DNA of 64,000 bases from Anabaena azotica FACHB-119 (GTDB lineage: Bacteria; Cyanobacteriota; Cyanobacteriia; Cyanobacteriales; Nostocaceae): NCBI RefSeq assembly GCF_014697625.1, contig NZ_JACJSG010000023.1:1-64000 (forward strand). Direction: 5' to 3'. This document shows, piece by piece, positions 1-8,901 of the stretch. Below the pieces are notes generated by a model. It worked only from the letters and a program-made list of their open reading frames with translations. It ran no database searches and was not told the origin of the DNA. Position numbers and translations under genes: made by a program. How positions within the stretch are numbered: position 1 is the stretch's first letter; the number at the start of each line of letters is the position of its first letter.

Positions 1-112
1 ATAACTGATAACTGATAACTGATAACTGATAACTGATAACTGATAACTGATAACTGATAACTGATAACTGATAACTGATAACTGATAACTGATAACTGAT
101 AACTGATAACTG
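1..112. repeat. STRR, heptamer TAACTGA
   Basis: About 16 tandem copies of the 7-base unit TAACTGA run from the window edge, so the array may begin further upstream. It ends just before the stop codon of the first gene. Heptameric short tandem repeats of this type are typical of Nostoc and Anabaena genomes; no function is established. Confidence 0.95.
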
Positions 113-113
113 A

Positions 114-770
114 CTACGGATGAATCTGACTTAAAATAAAGCGTAGGCGATCGTAGTCGTCTTTTAGCAATATGCTTAAAGTGCGCCCAGCTTTGATTAG
201 CCATTCTCGATCAGCTTTGCGTAATTGGTAGACTTCCCGAATAGCGGCTGCGGTTAAGGATTCTACTGGTGCGCCATTGATAGATAGTAACGTCCGTAAA
301 AATTCTAGTTCTTCAGTAAATTTAACAATGACTTCTGGTTCACATTGATATACAGCTTGGTGTATCTGCGGTGGACGTGGTGGTAAATACTGGTACATTC
401 TGCCATTGCCGTTGGGTGCAGTTGACGACTGCTGAAATCCCACGATCGCAGCTCGAAATTCTGTTTTCAGCATAGCAAATATCTGGGGCTGCTCCTCACG
501 CAAATCTTGCAACGACATCCCCATCGCCACGGCTCGGTGTACAGAATCCACAGGCATAGTAGTAGCATGATATACTACCCCATAAACTTGATTGCCTGAC
601 TCTTCATCCACAGCACATACCCAACTACCAAACGGCGGCATTGACGGAAAAGTTAAATCTTCCGGTTCCAGACACTGTGCCAAAAATTCAGTAGTAGCAG
701 TTTCGATCACCTCGGCAATGTGGCTAGGATGGCGATCGCTTTTATCAAACTGTGGTAAAGGGAGGCGCAT
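114..770 (-). CDS. HAS-barrel-like conserved cyanobacterial protein
   Basis: A 218-residue soluble protein with no signal peptide or membrane segment. Residues about 45-75 (FGSWVCAVDEESGNQVYGVV, then a short linker) resemble the small beta-barrel (HAS barrel) found at the N-terminus of HerA-type ATPases and ATP synthases. The C-terminal half is helical and charged (residues about 150-215). The ATG at 770 opens the gene, and the stop lies next to the heptamer array that starts the window. A HerA-like ATPase with the same kind of N-terminal barrel lies 17 kb away, but nothing links the two directly. The fold is recognised by pattern only and the function is unknown. Confidence 0.7.
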   Translation of the reverse strand: MRLPLPQFDKSDRHPSHIAEVIETATTEFLAQCLEPEDLTFPSMPPFGSWVCAVDEESGNQVYGVVYHATTMPVDSVHRAVAMGMSLQDLREEQPQIFAMLKTEFRAAIVGFQQSSTAPNGNGRMYQYLPPRPPQIHQAVYQCEPEVIVKFTEELEFLRTLLSINGAPVESLTAAAIREVYQLRKADREWLIKAGRTLSILLKDDYDRLRFILSQIHP

Positions 771-780
771 AATAGTTAAG

Positions 781-950
781 AGTCAACAGTCAACAGTCAA
801 CAGTGAGATAGTGCGTTCCTGCGCCACCCCTGTGCGGGGGTTCCCCCCGTTGAAGGGAGTGGCGTGTCGCCTTGCGTCGGAAAGCAACTATCGAACCCGT
901 AAGGGTCAACAGTCAACAGCATTAGACTATTGACTATTGACTCTGGACTA
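781..950. repeat. STRR pair AGTCAAC / TGACTAT around a GC-rich insert
   Basis: Two short heptamer arrays (781-803 and about 905-950) flank about 100 bases of GC-rich sequence with self-complementary pieces (GGGGGTTCCCCCC). It lies between ndhS and the HAS-barrel gene. I see no gene in it. Confidence 0.8.
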
Positions 951-952
951 AA

Positions 953-1150
953 TTATTTTCCTTTCTTCTTCCCGGCGGTAATTTCCACAGGTTCAAGTTC
1001 TGATAGACGGAAGGTAATTATCTTATCCCAATTACCGCCCTCAAACAAAACAGCTACTTTGCCATCGCTTACCCGTTGTACCAATCCTTCGTAGCGATAG
1101 TATGTATCGTTAGGATTTTTGACTTTAACAGTTGCTCCAGGTAGGATCAT
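953..1150 (-). CDS. ndhS: NAD(P)H dehydrogenase-like complex subunit S
   Basis: A 65-residue protein matching the short cyanobacterial NdhS family. An SH3-like core (ILPGATVKVKNPNDTYYRYE, then GLVQRVSDGKVAVLFEGGNW) is followed by a lysine-rich tail ending GKKKGK. NdhS sits on the peripheral arm of the photosynthetic NDH-1 complex at the thylakoid and helps bind reduced ferredoxin for cyclic electron flow. Full length for the family. The ATG at 1150 begins MILPGA, the conserved family start. It appears to be transcribed alone, with an STRR on each side. Confidence 0.88.
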   Translation of the reverse strand: MILPGATVKVKNPNDTYYRYEGLVQRVSDGKVAVLFEGGNWDKIITFRLSELEPVEITAGKKKGK

Positions 1151-1199
1151 TTTTTCTTGCCTCGCTTAGTTCTTCTTCTAGCTTAATGCTTGTGATTAG

Positions 1200-1268
1200 T
1201 CCATAGTCAATAGTCAACAGTCAATAGTCAACAGTCAACAGTCAATAGTCCATAGTCCATAGTCCATC
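1200..1268. repeat. STRR AGTCAAC / AGTCAAT / AGTCCAT
   Basis: About nine heptamers of the AGTCAAC/AGTCAAT/AGTCCAT type upstream of ndhS. A second block of TGGACTA/TGACTAT units sits at 1490-1533, directly after the rodA stop. The gap 1151-1530 holds these arrays and the inverted-repeat element at 1308-1429; no gene is visible. Confidence 0.9.
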
Positions 1269-1307
1269 GTTTATGGTTTATAGTTCAAAACCTTTATCGT
1301 TGGTTTT

Positions 1308-1429
1308 AGGACTTACGCAACTGGCATATTTTTTCTGTAGGGTGTGTGAGGAGCGATAATATTTGAACGTAGTCATGAGACTTGTAGCGTCACGCACCAA
1401 CCACCAATTGTGACACTTGCGTAAGTCCT
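1308..1429. mobile_element. MITE-like element with 13-bp terminal inverted repeats
   Basis: A 122-base element bounded by AGGACTTACGCAA on the left and its exact complement TTGCGTAAGTCCT on the right, with no coding capacity. The same termini recur at 14394-14406 and 14850-14862, and single ends are seen near 5224, 14884 and 48612. A non-autonomous inverted-repeat element is the simplest reading. Confidence 0.75.
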
Positions 1430-1530
1430 GGGTTTAAAGAAGAATCTCCGCCATAAAATGGCGGGAAGTTGTCAACTTGAAGCATCAACTAATGACCAAT
1501 GACTATGGACTATGGACTATTGACTATGGA

Positions 1531-2844
1531 CTAATAATACTTTTGTCGTTGTCGGAAGTTTGCTACCGATTCTACTATCCCTAAAGAAATAAAATTGGTC
1601 AGCATGGCAGAACGTCCATAACTCATCCACGGTAGGGGAATACCTGCTACTGGTGCTAAACCTACGTTCATACCCACATTCACAACTAACTGGAACACAA
1701 TCATCGATAAAACACCAATAGCCAACAAAGAACCAAAATTATCTTTAGCTGTTTGTGCTACGTGTAGTAGTCGCCAGCAAATTAAGCAGAAAACTAACAA
1801 GATAATTAAACAGCCAATAAAACCAAACTCTTCACCTACGGCGGAGAAAATAAAGTCGGTATGTTGTTCAGGCACAAAATTTAATTGTGTCATCGGCCCT
1901 TTAAACAAACCCCAACCCCAAAATTCCCCCGCACCAATGGCGATGCGTGATTGAATCAAGTGATATCCAGAACCTAGAGGATCATGTTCGGGGTTGATAA
2001 ATGCGGTTAAGCGATTTTTCTGGTATTCTTTGAGGACATGGTTCCAAGCAAAAATACCTAATTCCCCACCAAGTAAATTTAGGCTTAATGCACCCAAAGT
2101 ACCCAGTTGAAATCTGCGCCAGGGAAGAGTTAGCCAACCTAAAATAGCCATTGCGATCGCCCAAGCCACACCAAGCGGAGTCACAAATATTTCCTTAAAC
2201 AGAATTATTGGTGCTGATAAAGGCCAAGACGTGGTAAATAATATGGCAGCGATTATAGGCGAAATCATCAGGATTAACCAACCAGGGTTAGCATTTGCCC
2301 AATAAAGCATTCCTAAAACGATCGCCCCAAAAACTAGCGATGTAGCTAAATCTGGCTGAATAAATACCAATAACCAAGGCACAGCCGTAATCGCTAGCAC
2401 ACGGAAAACATCTTCAATCCTATTAGCAGTATGTTTGTGCAGTAAAGCTGCTAGGGTGATAATCATCCCTATTTTGGCAAATTCTGAAGGTTGGACATTA
2501 AACCCCGCAATTGGCAACCAACGTTGTGCGCCTTTAGCACTCGTACCCGCAACCATGACAGCAATCAGACTGGCATTAGTCAAAGCATAAGTAATCCAAT
2601 GCCATTGTAAAAGGTTCTCGTAGCGCAAACGAGCTAGCAACAAGGCGATAACAGCACCAATACCAGCAATCAGCCAATGCCACCACCAGTCTGTGACAGG
2701 CTGCTTCAGTTCGGTGCTGAGGATCATCAGACCACCAAAAAAGCTCACGCCAACAGGCAAACAGAATAGGAGTAAATCTATTTGTTGCCAAGGCTTGACC
2801 CAATATTTCCAGCGAACTTTGGGAAGCGATCGTTTTAATAACAT
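1531..2844 (-). CDS. rodA: Rod-shape-determining SEDS glycosyltransferase RodA
   Basis: A 437-residue polytopic membrane protein of the FtsW/RodA/SpoVE (SEDS) family, which polymerises lipid II glycan strands for lateral wall growth with a class B penicillin-binding protein. About ten membrane segments are visible. Family signatures include GAQRWLPIAGFNVQPSEFAK near residue 110, the extracytoplasmic segment with FINPEHDPLGSGYH and QSRIAIGAGEFWGWGL, and the C-terminal WMSYGRSAMLTNF (family consensus SYGGSS). The ATG at 2844 begins MLLKRSL. Only STRRs lie downstream. The RodA rather than FtsW assignment rests on the LPIAGF..QPSE pattern and overall length. Confidence 0.9.
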   Translation of the reverse strand: MLLKRSLPKVRWKYWVKPWQQIDLLLFCLPVGVSFFGGLMILSTELKQPVTDWWWHWLIAGIGAVIALLLARLRYENLLQWHWITYALTNASLIAVMVAGTSAKGAQRWLPIAGFNVQPSEFAKIGMIITLAALLHKHTANRIEDVFRVLAITAVPWLLVFIQPDLATSLVFGAIVLGMLYWANANPGWLILMISPIIAAILFTTSWPLSAPIILFKEIFVTPLGVAWAIAMAILGWLTLPWRRFQLGTLGALSLNLLGGELGIFAWNHVLKEYQKNRLTAFINPEHDPLGSGYHLIQSRIAIGAGEFWGWGLFKGPMTQLNFVPEQHTDFIFSAVGEEFGFIGCLIILLVFCLICWRLLHVAQTAKDNFGSLLAIGVLSMIVFQLVVNVGMNVGLAPVAGIPLPWMSYGRSAMLTNFISLGIVESVANFRQRQKYY

Positions 2845-2993
2845 TGTGTGAGTTGAGAGTTTAACTAGTTAGATGTGTTGACTATTAATAACTCTGTATG
2901 CTTAGGTTTTAGTCTAGAAATTAGACAAAAATTTAAAGTGGGGAGCAGAGAATAGGGTAAAGGTTACAGGGTAAAGGGTACAGATAATTTTTT

Positions 2994-3029
2994 ATCACCC
3001 ATTACCCATTACCCATTACCCATTACCTA
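2994..3029. repeat. STRR ATTACCC
   Basis: Five ATTACCC-type heptamers run up to the stop codon of the Mrp gene. Confidence 0.9.
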
Positions 3030-4097
3030 TGTTAATGCTGCAACTGATACCTTGCCGGCAATTGCTAGGGCGATCGCAACTAAGGCTTTAGCAGAAGCTG
3101 AATCTGGGTCAGCAACTACTATCGGTACACCGTTATCACCACCAACTCTAGTAGAAATCTCCAAAGGTATGCAGCCTAACAAGGGTACATCTAATTCTGC
3201 TGCTGTTTTGGAACCGCCACCAGAACCAAAGATATCGTATTGTTTATCTGGCATATCCGGGGGAATAAAATAGCTCATGTTCTCTACTATTCCCAAAACC
3301 GAGACGTTCATTTGCTGGAACATCTTTAAACCTTTACGAGAATCTAACAAAGCTACGGTTTGCGGTGTAGTGACAATTACCGCCCCCGACATTGGTACAG
3401 CCTGAGTTAAAGTTAATTGAGCATCGCCAGTTCCTGGTGGCATATCCACAAGTAAGTAGTCGAGTTCGCCCCATTCCACCTGATAAAGGAACTGACGAAT
3501 TACCCCATTCAGCATCGGCCCGCGCCAAATTACAGGCTGATCCCGGTCAATCAAAAAGCCCATTGAAACTAATTTGACACCATGATTAAATGCTGGTTCC
3601 AAAACTTCGCCTTTCTCCGTAGAACGCACAACAATTTGTGCATCAGATAGTCCCAGCATTGTGGGATCATTGGGACCGTAGATATCCGCATCCAGCAAAC
3701 CGACCTTTGCCCCTGTTTGCGCTAAAGCCACAGCCACATTTACCGCCACAGTGCTTTTACCAACACCGCCTTTACCACTGGAGATAGCGATAATATTTTT
3801 CACCCCAGGAACACCATTGCGGTCTGGTAAACTTTTTTGTTGGGGCGTTTCTGCCGTCACCTCGACACTGACATCTGTTACCCCAGGTAGCTTTTTCACC
3901 GCCTTCTGGCAATCTTCCACAATAAATTCCCGCAATGGACAAGCGGGTGTAGTCAAAACCAAGGTGAAGCTGACTTTCCCACCCTCAATTTTGACGTTGC
4001 GAATCATATTCAGTTCTACCAGACTCTTACGCAGTTCTGGGTCTTGCACTGGTCGCAACACTTCTAAAACAGATTGTGAATCAAGGACATCGTACAT
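3027..4097 (-). CDS. mrp: Mrp/ApbC-type Fe-S cluster carrier P-loop ATPase
   Basis: A 356-residue cytosolic protein. Residues 1-80 form the MIP18/DUF59-type N-terminal domain (VLRPVQDPELRKSLVEL, and TTPACPLREFI with its Cys). The rest is a deviant-Walker ATPase: ISSGKGGVGKST (P-loop near residue 104), GLLDADIYGPNDP, VDMPPGTGDAQLT. The family transfers [4Fe-4S] clusters to target enzymes. A GTG/TTG-like upstream start exists at 4115, but the ATG at 4097 (MYDVLDSQS) matches the usual family N-terminus. The C-terminal CxxC of many homologues is not evident (NMSYFIPPD instead), which is common in this cyanobacterial type. Confidence 0.9.
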   Translation of the reverse strand: MYDVLDSQSVLEVLRPVQDPELRKSLVELNMIRNVKIEGGKVSFTLVLTTPACPLREFIVEDCQKAVKKLPGVTDVSVEVTAETPQQKSLPDRNGVPGVKNIIAISSGKGGVGKSTVAVNVAVALAQTGAKVGLLDADIYGPNDPTMLGLSDAQIVVRSTEKGEVLEPAFNHGVKLVSMGFLIDRDQPVIWRGPMLNGVIRQFLYQVEWGELDYLLVDMPPGTGDAQLTLTQAVPMSGAVIVTTPQTVALLDSRKGLKMFQQMNVSVLGIVENMSYFIPPDMPDKQYDIFGSGGGSKTAAELDVPLLGCIPLEISTRVGGDNGVPIVVADPDSASAKALVAIALAIAGKVSVAALT

Positions 4098-4115
4098 ATA
4101 CAATTCAAAATTCAA

Positions 4116-4419
4116 AATGTAAAAAGCAAGCTAAAGATAGACGCGACCTGGTTTTTGACCAGCTGCAAAATAAAACAGCAATTCTTGCTGGGTGTTTCCT
4201 CTGTTGAATCGGCGTAATAAAATTTAAAATTTTTTTATTATCACCTAATAAAATCTTAACTTTCTTTAGGGATTAAAAATTAGGGACTGGGGATTGGGAG
4301 ATAAGGGAGATGAGGGAGTGGGGGGAGATGAGGGAGTGTTTTCTACTCAGTCTTTAGTCCAGAGAAAGGATTAAGCCATTACCCATTACCCATTACCCAT
4401 TACCCATTACCCATTACCC
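4116..4419. repeat. Intergenic gap with ATTACCC STRR
   Basis: This gap holds G-rich purine runs (GGGGATTGGGAGAT type, about 4275-4340) and an array of about six ATTACCC heptamers at 4375-4419. No gene is seen in it. Confidence 0.8.
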
Positions 4420-4422
4420 AAC

Positions 4423-4947
4423 CTAAAAATCAAAACAATTATCATTCAGGCTTTTCTTCTTTCCTGATACTGCTTGTAATGCGGCTTGTTCTACAGATTC
4501 CACTAAGGAACGTGCTACACGATCTACGTAAGGACGGAACAATGACCAAATTAATGGTGATAACCAACCGCTTAGTGTGACTGAATAGGATAAACAAGTG
4601 CCACAGACTGTAGACTCTACTTGATAAGTGATCCTTTCTTCCACACCAGGGATAGCCATAACTCGGATAGTCAATAGTTCCCTGGGGTTGACACGTTCTA
4701 CAAAAATCCTGATGGGAATCGGCGAAAAGCGTGTTACTGCTTGGTATATTAATCCGGGTTTAGGTACTAATCCGTAGGGTACGTTGGTACTCTTAAGTAA
4801 GGGATGCCAAGAAACATCTGTTAAATCTACTACCTTTTGCCACAGTTCATCTACAGATGCAGAACTAATTTCTCTATATGTCTGTACCAGAGAAACGCAA
4901 AATCGACGGCGTTTGCGGTGGACGAATTTGGATAACCACGTTCCCAT
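4423..4947 (-). CDS. SRPBCC-family (START-like) protein
   Basis: A 174-residue protein with the helix-grip layout of SRPBCC ligand-binding proteins: an N-terminal helix (SASVDELWQKVVDLTDVSWH) followed by several strands with SRFSPIPIRIFVERVNPREL and ITYQVE, then a long amphipathic C-terminal helix (YVDRVARSLVESVEQAALQA). A perfect GGAGGAG ribosome-binding site lies upstream of the ATG at 4947. Such proteins bind lipids or hydrophobic ligands. The ligand cannot be read from the sequence and no neighbour suggests one. Confidence 0.75.
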   Translation of the reverse strand: MGTWLSKFVHRKRRRFCVSLVQTYREISSASVDELWQKVVDLTDVSWHPLLKSTNVPYGLVPKPGLIYQAVTRFSPIPIRIFVERVNPRELLTIRVMAIPGVEERITYQVESTVCGTCLSYSVTLSGWLSPLIWSLFRPYVDRVARSLVESVEQAALQAVSGKKKSLNDNCFDF

Positions 4948-5329
4948 TTACCTAATTCTCCTCCTTAAACACTAGACTGGTCACTCTGGAATAGTTGGCT
5001 ACTGTGATTCAACATTAAAACGTATTTGGTCACAATTGCCCTCAGCATGATAAATCTCAATGAGACATCAAGAACTTCGCTGCTAACTTTCCACTGATAA
5101 CTGTTTACTGTTCACGCATGAGAACGAAAAATCAAAGGTTTTGGTAAGAGTACAGGGGTATAGGGGTGTAGGTGTTCAAAACCCTTACCCCCCTACACCC
5201 AGTCTCAACAGATAATCTTGGTGCGTAAGTCCTGAAAATGTTTCCATCAAGAAGTACAACAAAAATTGAGTCAATATACAAGCCTATACGCATTTGAGGG
5301 AAAATAATCTAGTCAACGTACAACAATTA

Positions 5330-5600
5330 AACTGCCTTGGGAAGCAGGGCGGCTGCGCGGGTTCTTCCCTTCAAAGAAGATAAAGGTAACAATACCAGAG
5401 ACGCTGTGTAAGACTCAGACCGGGTTGAGTTCCGGGTACTCAGTGATGAGTACGCCCAACAGAGCAACGGCGAGTGAGACGCGAAACTCTAGACTTAGCG
5501 TAGCGAAGTCTGTGGGTACTTCACTAAGTAAAAAACTGTTTGGACAATTTGAGCCTAATTATTGGCTCATGTAGCCTAATTTGTGGCTTTTTTTGAAAAA
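5330..5600 (+). ncRNA. Candidate structured RNA or leader upstream of hemF
   Basis: About 270 bases without an open frame but with many potential stems: GGGAAG/CTTCCC (about 5339-5370), CCGG/CCGG inside CCGGGTTGAGTTCCGG, GGGTACTC/GAGTACGCCC (about 5436-5455), AGACTT/AAGTCT (about 5492-5512), GAGCC/GGCTC at 5551-5568, then AGCC/GGCT with a run of seven T. It could be an independent small RNA or a transcription-attenuating leader of hemF, which starts 23 bases after the T-run. I could not match it to a named RNA family. Confidence 0.45.
5551..5594 (+). terminator. Double hairpin with T-run before hemF
   Basis: Two consecutive stems (GAGCC..GGCTC and AGCC..GGCT) share nearly the same loop TAATTATT/TAATTTGT. 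The second runs straight into TTTTTTT. The pattern fits an intrinsic terminator or attenuator on the + strand. Confidence 0.6.
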
Positions 5601-5622
5601 TGTAATTTAGGTTCGGGAATCT

Positions 5623-6666
5623 ATGGTAATTAACTCGCAAACCCCAACTGTAAAAGCAAAAGTATCCCCGTCTCTACCAGCGACTGACGCTAAGGCTAGG
5701 GTCAGTCATTTTATGAAACAGTTACAAGATGAAATTTCCCAAGCCTTAACAAAACTTGATGGTGTAGGTAGCTTTCACGAGGATAGTTGGGAACGTCCAG
5801 AGGGGGGTGGCGGGCGATCGCGTGTGTTGCGTGATGGTGCAATATTTGAACAAGCAGGTGTAAATTTTTCTGAAGTTTGGGGTTCTCATCTGCCTCCTTC
5901 AATTTTAGCCCAACGTCCCGAAGCTGAAGGGCATGGTTTCTATGCCACAGGTACATCCTTGGTATTACATCCACGCAACCCATACGTCCCTACTGTTCAC
6001 CTCAACTACCGTTATTTTGAAGCTGGCCCGGTATGGTGGTTTGGTGGTGGTGCTGACTTAACACCTTATTATCCCTTTGCGGAAGATGCGGCGCACTTCC
6101 ACAAAACAGTGAAGCAAGCTTGCGACGAACATCACCCAGAGTATTACCCAGTATTTAAGCGTTGGTGTGATGAATACTTCTATCTCAAACACCGGGGCGA
6201 AACCAGAGGTGTAGGTGGTCTATTTTTTGATTACCAAGACGGACAAGGTGTTTTATATCGCGGCCCCGACCCCAAAGGCGAAGCAGCCAATTACAGTAAC
6301 CAAGTAGGCGAACCAGCACAACGGGACTGGGAAGACTTGTTCAGTTTTGTACAAAGTTCTGGTAAAGCATTTCTACCCGCTTATGTCCCCATTGTTGAAC
6401 GTCGTCATGGAATAGAATATGGCGATCGCCAACGCAATTTCCAGCTTTATCGTCGGGGTCGGTATGTCGAATTTAACTTGGTTTACGACCGAGGCACAAT
6501 TTTTGGCTTGCAAACCAACGGACGCACCGAATCTATTTTGATGTCTTTACCACCCCTAGTACGTTGGGAATACGGTTATCAGCCAGAACCCAATACACCA
6601 GAAGCCGAGTTATATGATACATTCCTCAAACCCCAAGATTGGGCTAATTGGACACCAAAGCAGTAG
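5623..6666 (+). CDS. hemF: Oxygen-dependent coproporphyrinogen III oxidase
   Basis: A 347-residue cytosolic enzyme that oxidatively decarboxylates coproporphyrinogen III to protoporphyrinogen IX for haem and chlorophyll. Family blocks are intact: HPRNPYVPTVHLNYRYFE, WWFGGGADLTPYYP, KRWCDEYFYLKHRGETRGVG, FDYQDG, YVPIVERRHG, RQRNFQLYRRGRYVEFNLVY, then TIFGLQTNGRTESILMSLPP. The N-terminal 30 residues are variable. The gene stands alone, preceded by a structured terminator-like leader that could control expression. A hairpin at 6763-6785 may end the transcript. Confidence 0.97.
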   Translation: MVINSQTPTVKAKVSPSLPATDAKARVSHFMKQLQDEISQALTKLDGVGSFHEDSWERPEGGGGRSRVLRDGAIFEQAGVNFSEVWGSHLPPSILAQRPEAEGHGFYATGTSLVLHPRNPYVPTVHLNYRYFEAGPVWWFGGGADLTPYYPFAEDAAHFHKTVKQACDEHHPEYYPVFKRWCDEYFYLKHRGETRGVGGLFFDYQDGQGVLYRGPDPKGEAANYSNQVGEPAQRDWEDLFSFVQSSGKAFLPAYVPIVERRHGIEYGDRQRNFQLYRRGRYVEFNLVYDRGTIFGLQTNGRTESILMSLPPLVRWEYGYQPEPNTPEAELYDTFLKPQDWANWTPKQ

Positions 6667-6762
6667 TACCAATTGTCGAATTCAGGGTTTATCCAAGTAT
6701 CAGCCTTCCCTTACCTGTGGAATCTAAACAAATCCAGGTAAATAATACTGAACTTAGCATGA

Positions 6763-6785
6763 AGAAGCCGTAAATTTTGGCTTCT
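6763..6785 (+). terminator. Possible hemF terminator
   Basis: The stem AGAAGCC/GGCTTCT has a 9-base loop and is followed by a weak T-rich stretch (CATTTCAGTAATTTT). A second small stem ACTCAC/GTGAGT lies at 6809-6830. The remainder of the gap 6667-7071 shows nothing recognisable. Confidence 0.4.
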
Positions 6786-7071
6786 CATTTCAGTAATTTT
6801 GCCTGGGTACTCACATTAACTTTGGTGAGTTAAACTACTAAAAGTAAGCACCTAGTCAAAAAGGTGATGAATTTAGCTGGAGCTTTTTAATATTGAGTTT
6901 CAGCACCCAAATACAGTCCTGCAATTGGTGGGTTATAGAAACTACTGCTTTTTCCCATCTTTTTGGTCAATAACCAGTAAAAATTGTTGCTAAAGGTCAG
7001 GCTTTGGCTCATCAATTTCAGGACTAACCCAACCACAGTTAATCTTGAGAAAAGTGCTAAGGGGAGGCCTA

Positions 7072-7440
7072 GTGATTCAGATAGAACAAATAAGCTATAC
7101 AACCCAAGACGGTAATACTGTTATCGTCTTGAAACCATCAGGTCGCTTAGACATCACCACAGCTTGGCAATTTCGCCTGAAGTTGCAGGAATGTATTTCT
7201 AAACTCAGCCGTCATGTAGTTGTGAACCTTGGTCAAGTAAATTTTATCGATAGTTCTGGCCTTACCTCTTTAGTTGCAGGAATGCGCGATGCGGATAAGG
7301 TCAATGGTAGTTTTCGCATCTGTAACGTCCACCCAGAAGCTAAACTCGTGTTTGAAGTGACGATGATGGATACGGTATTTGAAATTTTTGAAACAGAGGA
7401 GGAAGCTTTAGAAGGTGTACCTCGAAGCATGGCCAGTTAG
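7072..7440 (+). CDS. STAS-domain protein, anti-sigma factor antagonist type
   Basis: A 122-residue protein made of one STAS domain: VIVLKPSGRLDITTAWQF, VVVNLGQVNFIDSSGLTSLV with the phosphorylatable Ser of the DSSG motif, then RICNVHPEAKLVFEVTMMDT. Family members (SpoIIAA/RsbV-like) are switched by kinase/phosphatase pairs to release sigma factors or regulate other partners. I chose the GTG at 7072 because AAGGGGAGG lies 4 bases upstream; a TTG at 7045 would add nine unsupported residues. No anti-sigma kinase gene is adjacent, so the partner is unknown. Confidence 0.85.
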   Translation: MIQIEQISYTTQDGNTVIVLKPSGRLDITTAWQFRLKLQECISKLSRHVVVNLGQVNFIDSSGLTSLVAGMRDADKVNGSFRICNVHPEAKLVFEVTMMDTVFEIFETEEEALEGVPRSMAS

Positions 7441-7972
7441 TAAAGTTGTAATCAGATGCCAACTTTACGGATAGCATCTATTAAGTAAAGAGAAAAATCA
7501 TTAGTTATAGATGAGCGTTGATTATCGTAGGGGCGCACAGCTGTGCTGTCCCCCTACCCCTGTAATTCATTCACACGAGAATCGATATTGAGGCTACTGT
7601 TTAAACTCAAAATTCCTCACAACTAATAACTTAACGTGAGTTCGACCAGCGTTGTTTTGACCTCACCCCCAACCCCTTTCTCTTGAAAAGTTCTGAACGC
7701 CGGAAGCCGGCGCACCCTACGGGTTCGCGTAGCGTCTCGTTAGAGAAGCAAGCTACAGACTTTTCGCTCCTTCGAGGAGAGGGGTTGGGGGTGAGGTATT
7801 TTTTCGTTTCTCCTCCCTCTCCTCGTAGGAGAGGGAGGTTGGGAGGGTGAGGTTCATCGAACTCAGGTTAACTTACAGCGTTTTTCGCTTAGATGCAGTA
7901 TAGGTTTACATACGGGAAAAGCTTGAGTGACGTACCTCATCTAGATGAAAAGTGCTGTAAATTCTTCAAAAC
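7441..7972. repeat. Intergenic gap with inverted-repeat element
   Basis: An inverted-repeat element at 7660-7798 is bounded by ACCTCACCCCCAACCCCT and its complement AGGGGTTGGGGGTGAGGT. Its interior holds GAACGCCGGAAGCCGGCG and the common cyanobacterial piece TTCGCGTAGCGTCTCG. A further stem TCTCCTCGTAGGAGA follows at about 7820. No gene is seen in the rest of the gap. Confidence 0.7.
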
Positions 7973-8569
7973 TCAATACTGTTCCCGCTTTGTGTAGCGA
8001 TAGGGGCCTGTAATTGCTCCCCAAGTTGCCTTGCCTGTCTCTGGGTCGATTCCTTTATCATAGGTAAGTAATTGTAGTTTGGTAACTTCAAAACCTAAAG
8101 CAACTTGTACGGTGTTACCTTGGTAAGTGAAAGTACAGCGAGTGTCTGGTAAGGGTGAAGCTGTAAACTTATAGCTGCTAGGGGCTACTGTTTGCTGGTT
8201 AACTGTAAGAATGCAGCCGGGGAGTAGTTCTAATTGATCTGGAGTTAATGTTTTGAGGATGTCAGGATTACGACCTGCGCCAATTAAAGCACTGGGATTC
8301 TTAGGCATATAATACTGTACGTACAGCCCGGTTTCTGAGTCAGGATGGGGCATTAAGCGCAGAATGCGTTGACGATAAGGACGGTCTAAATTGACAATGT
8401 TGGCTTGTTCGGCAAACAGAGTGATACTATCCTCTGTAAACAAATCAACGGGTCTTTGCCATAGGCGTAAGTGAACAAACCAAATTGGCTCGGCTAAGGC
8501 TTGTTCTTTATTATCAAATTCTCCAGCTAAGTATTTACCTAAAGTTATTAAATCCGGTGTAAAGCTCAT
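7973..8569 (-). CDS. CpcT/CpeT-family phycobiliprotein chromophore lyase
   Basis: A 198-residue protein of the T-type lyase family, a ten-stranded barrel whose characterised members attach phycocyanobilin to Cys155 of phycocyanin beta subunits. Family features seen are LGKYLAGEFDNKEQALAEP near the start, WFVHLRLWQRPVDL, PYRQRILRLMPH, LLPGCILTVN and the C-terminal GAITGPYRYTKRE. It is about the usual length. Cyanobacteria often carry several paralogues, and this one is not beside phycobilisome genes, so the exact substrate is open. The ATG at 8569 begins MSFTPDLIT. Confidence 0.85.
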   Translation of the reverse strand: MSFTPDLITLGKYLAGEFDNKEQALAEPIWFVHLRLWQRPVDLFTEDSITLFAEQANIVNLDRPYRQRILRLMPHPDSETGLYVQYYMPKNPSALIGAGRNPDILKTLTPDQLELLPGCILTVNQQTVAPSSYKFTASPLPDTRCTFTYQGNTVQVALGFEVTKLQLLTYDKGIDPETGKATWGAITGPYRYTKREQY

Positions 8570-8901
8570 AAATGTCAGACATGATAGTAAATATGCTCAC
8601 AGAATACAGCTTGTAATTAGCAATTCGCAATTAAGGAAGTGGGATTTAGCAAGGCTTTTTTGGGGAAAATTAATATAAATGCTATTTTTAAACTGGATTA
8701 CGAATGTAATAAATTTCATAATCAAGATATAGGACTCATCTTTGATTTATAATGACTTTTCCTCGTTTGTACTCCTCCTTAATACCTATGTCTCAATGAG
8801 CAATGTTATAACTTGAAAATATTCATACCGCAGCCAGATAAAGGAAATTGATAGATTTAGTTTAATTGCTATTAATTCAATTAGAAGTTAATAGTTAGGT
8901 T
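8570..8901. other. Divergent intergenic region, nothing recognised
   Basis: 332 AT-rich bases separate the divergent lyase and rhodanese-like genes. It should hold both promoters, but I cannot single out convincing boxes. Confidence 0.5.

Noticed and set aside
1..112. CRISPR-like regular repeat
   Set aside because: Units are 7 bases with no spacers; this is an STRR.
592..933. 113-codon open frame on the + strand
   Set aside because: It overlaps the HAS-barrel gene antisense and then runs through STRR sequence; no ribosome-binding site or family resemblance.
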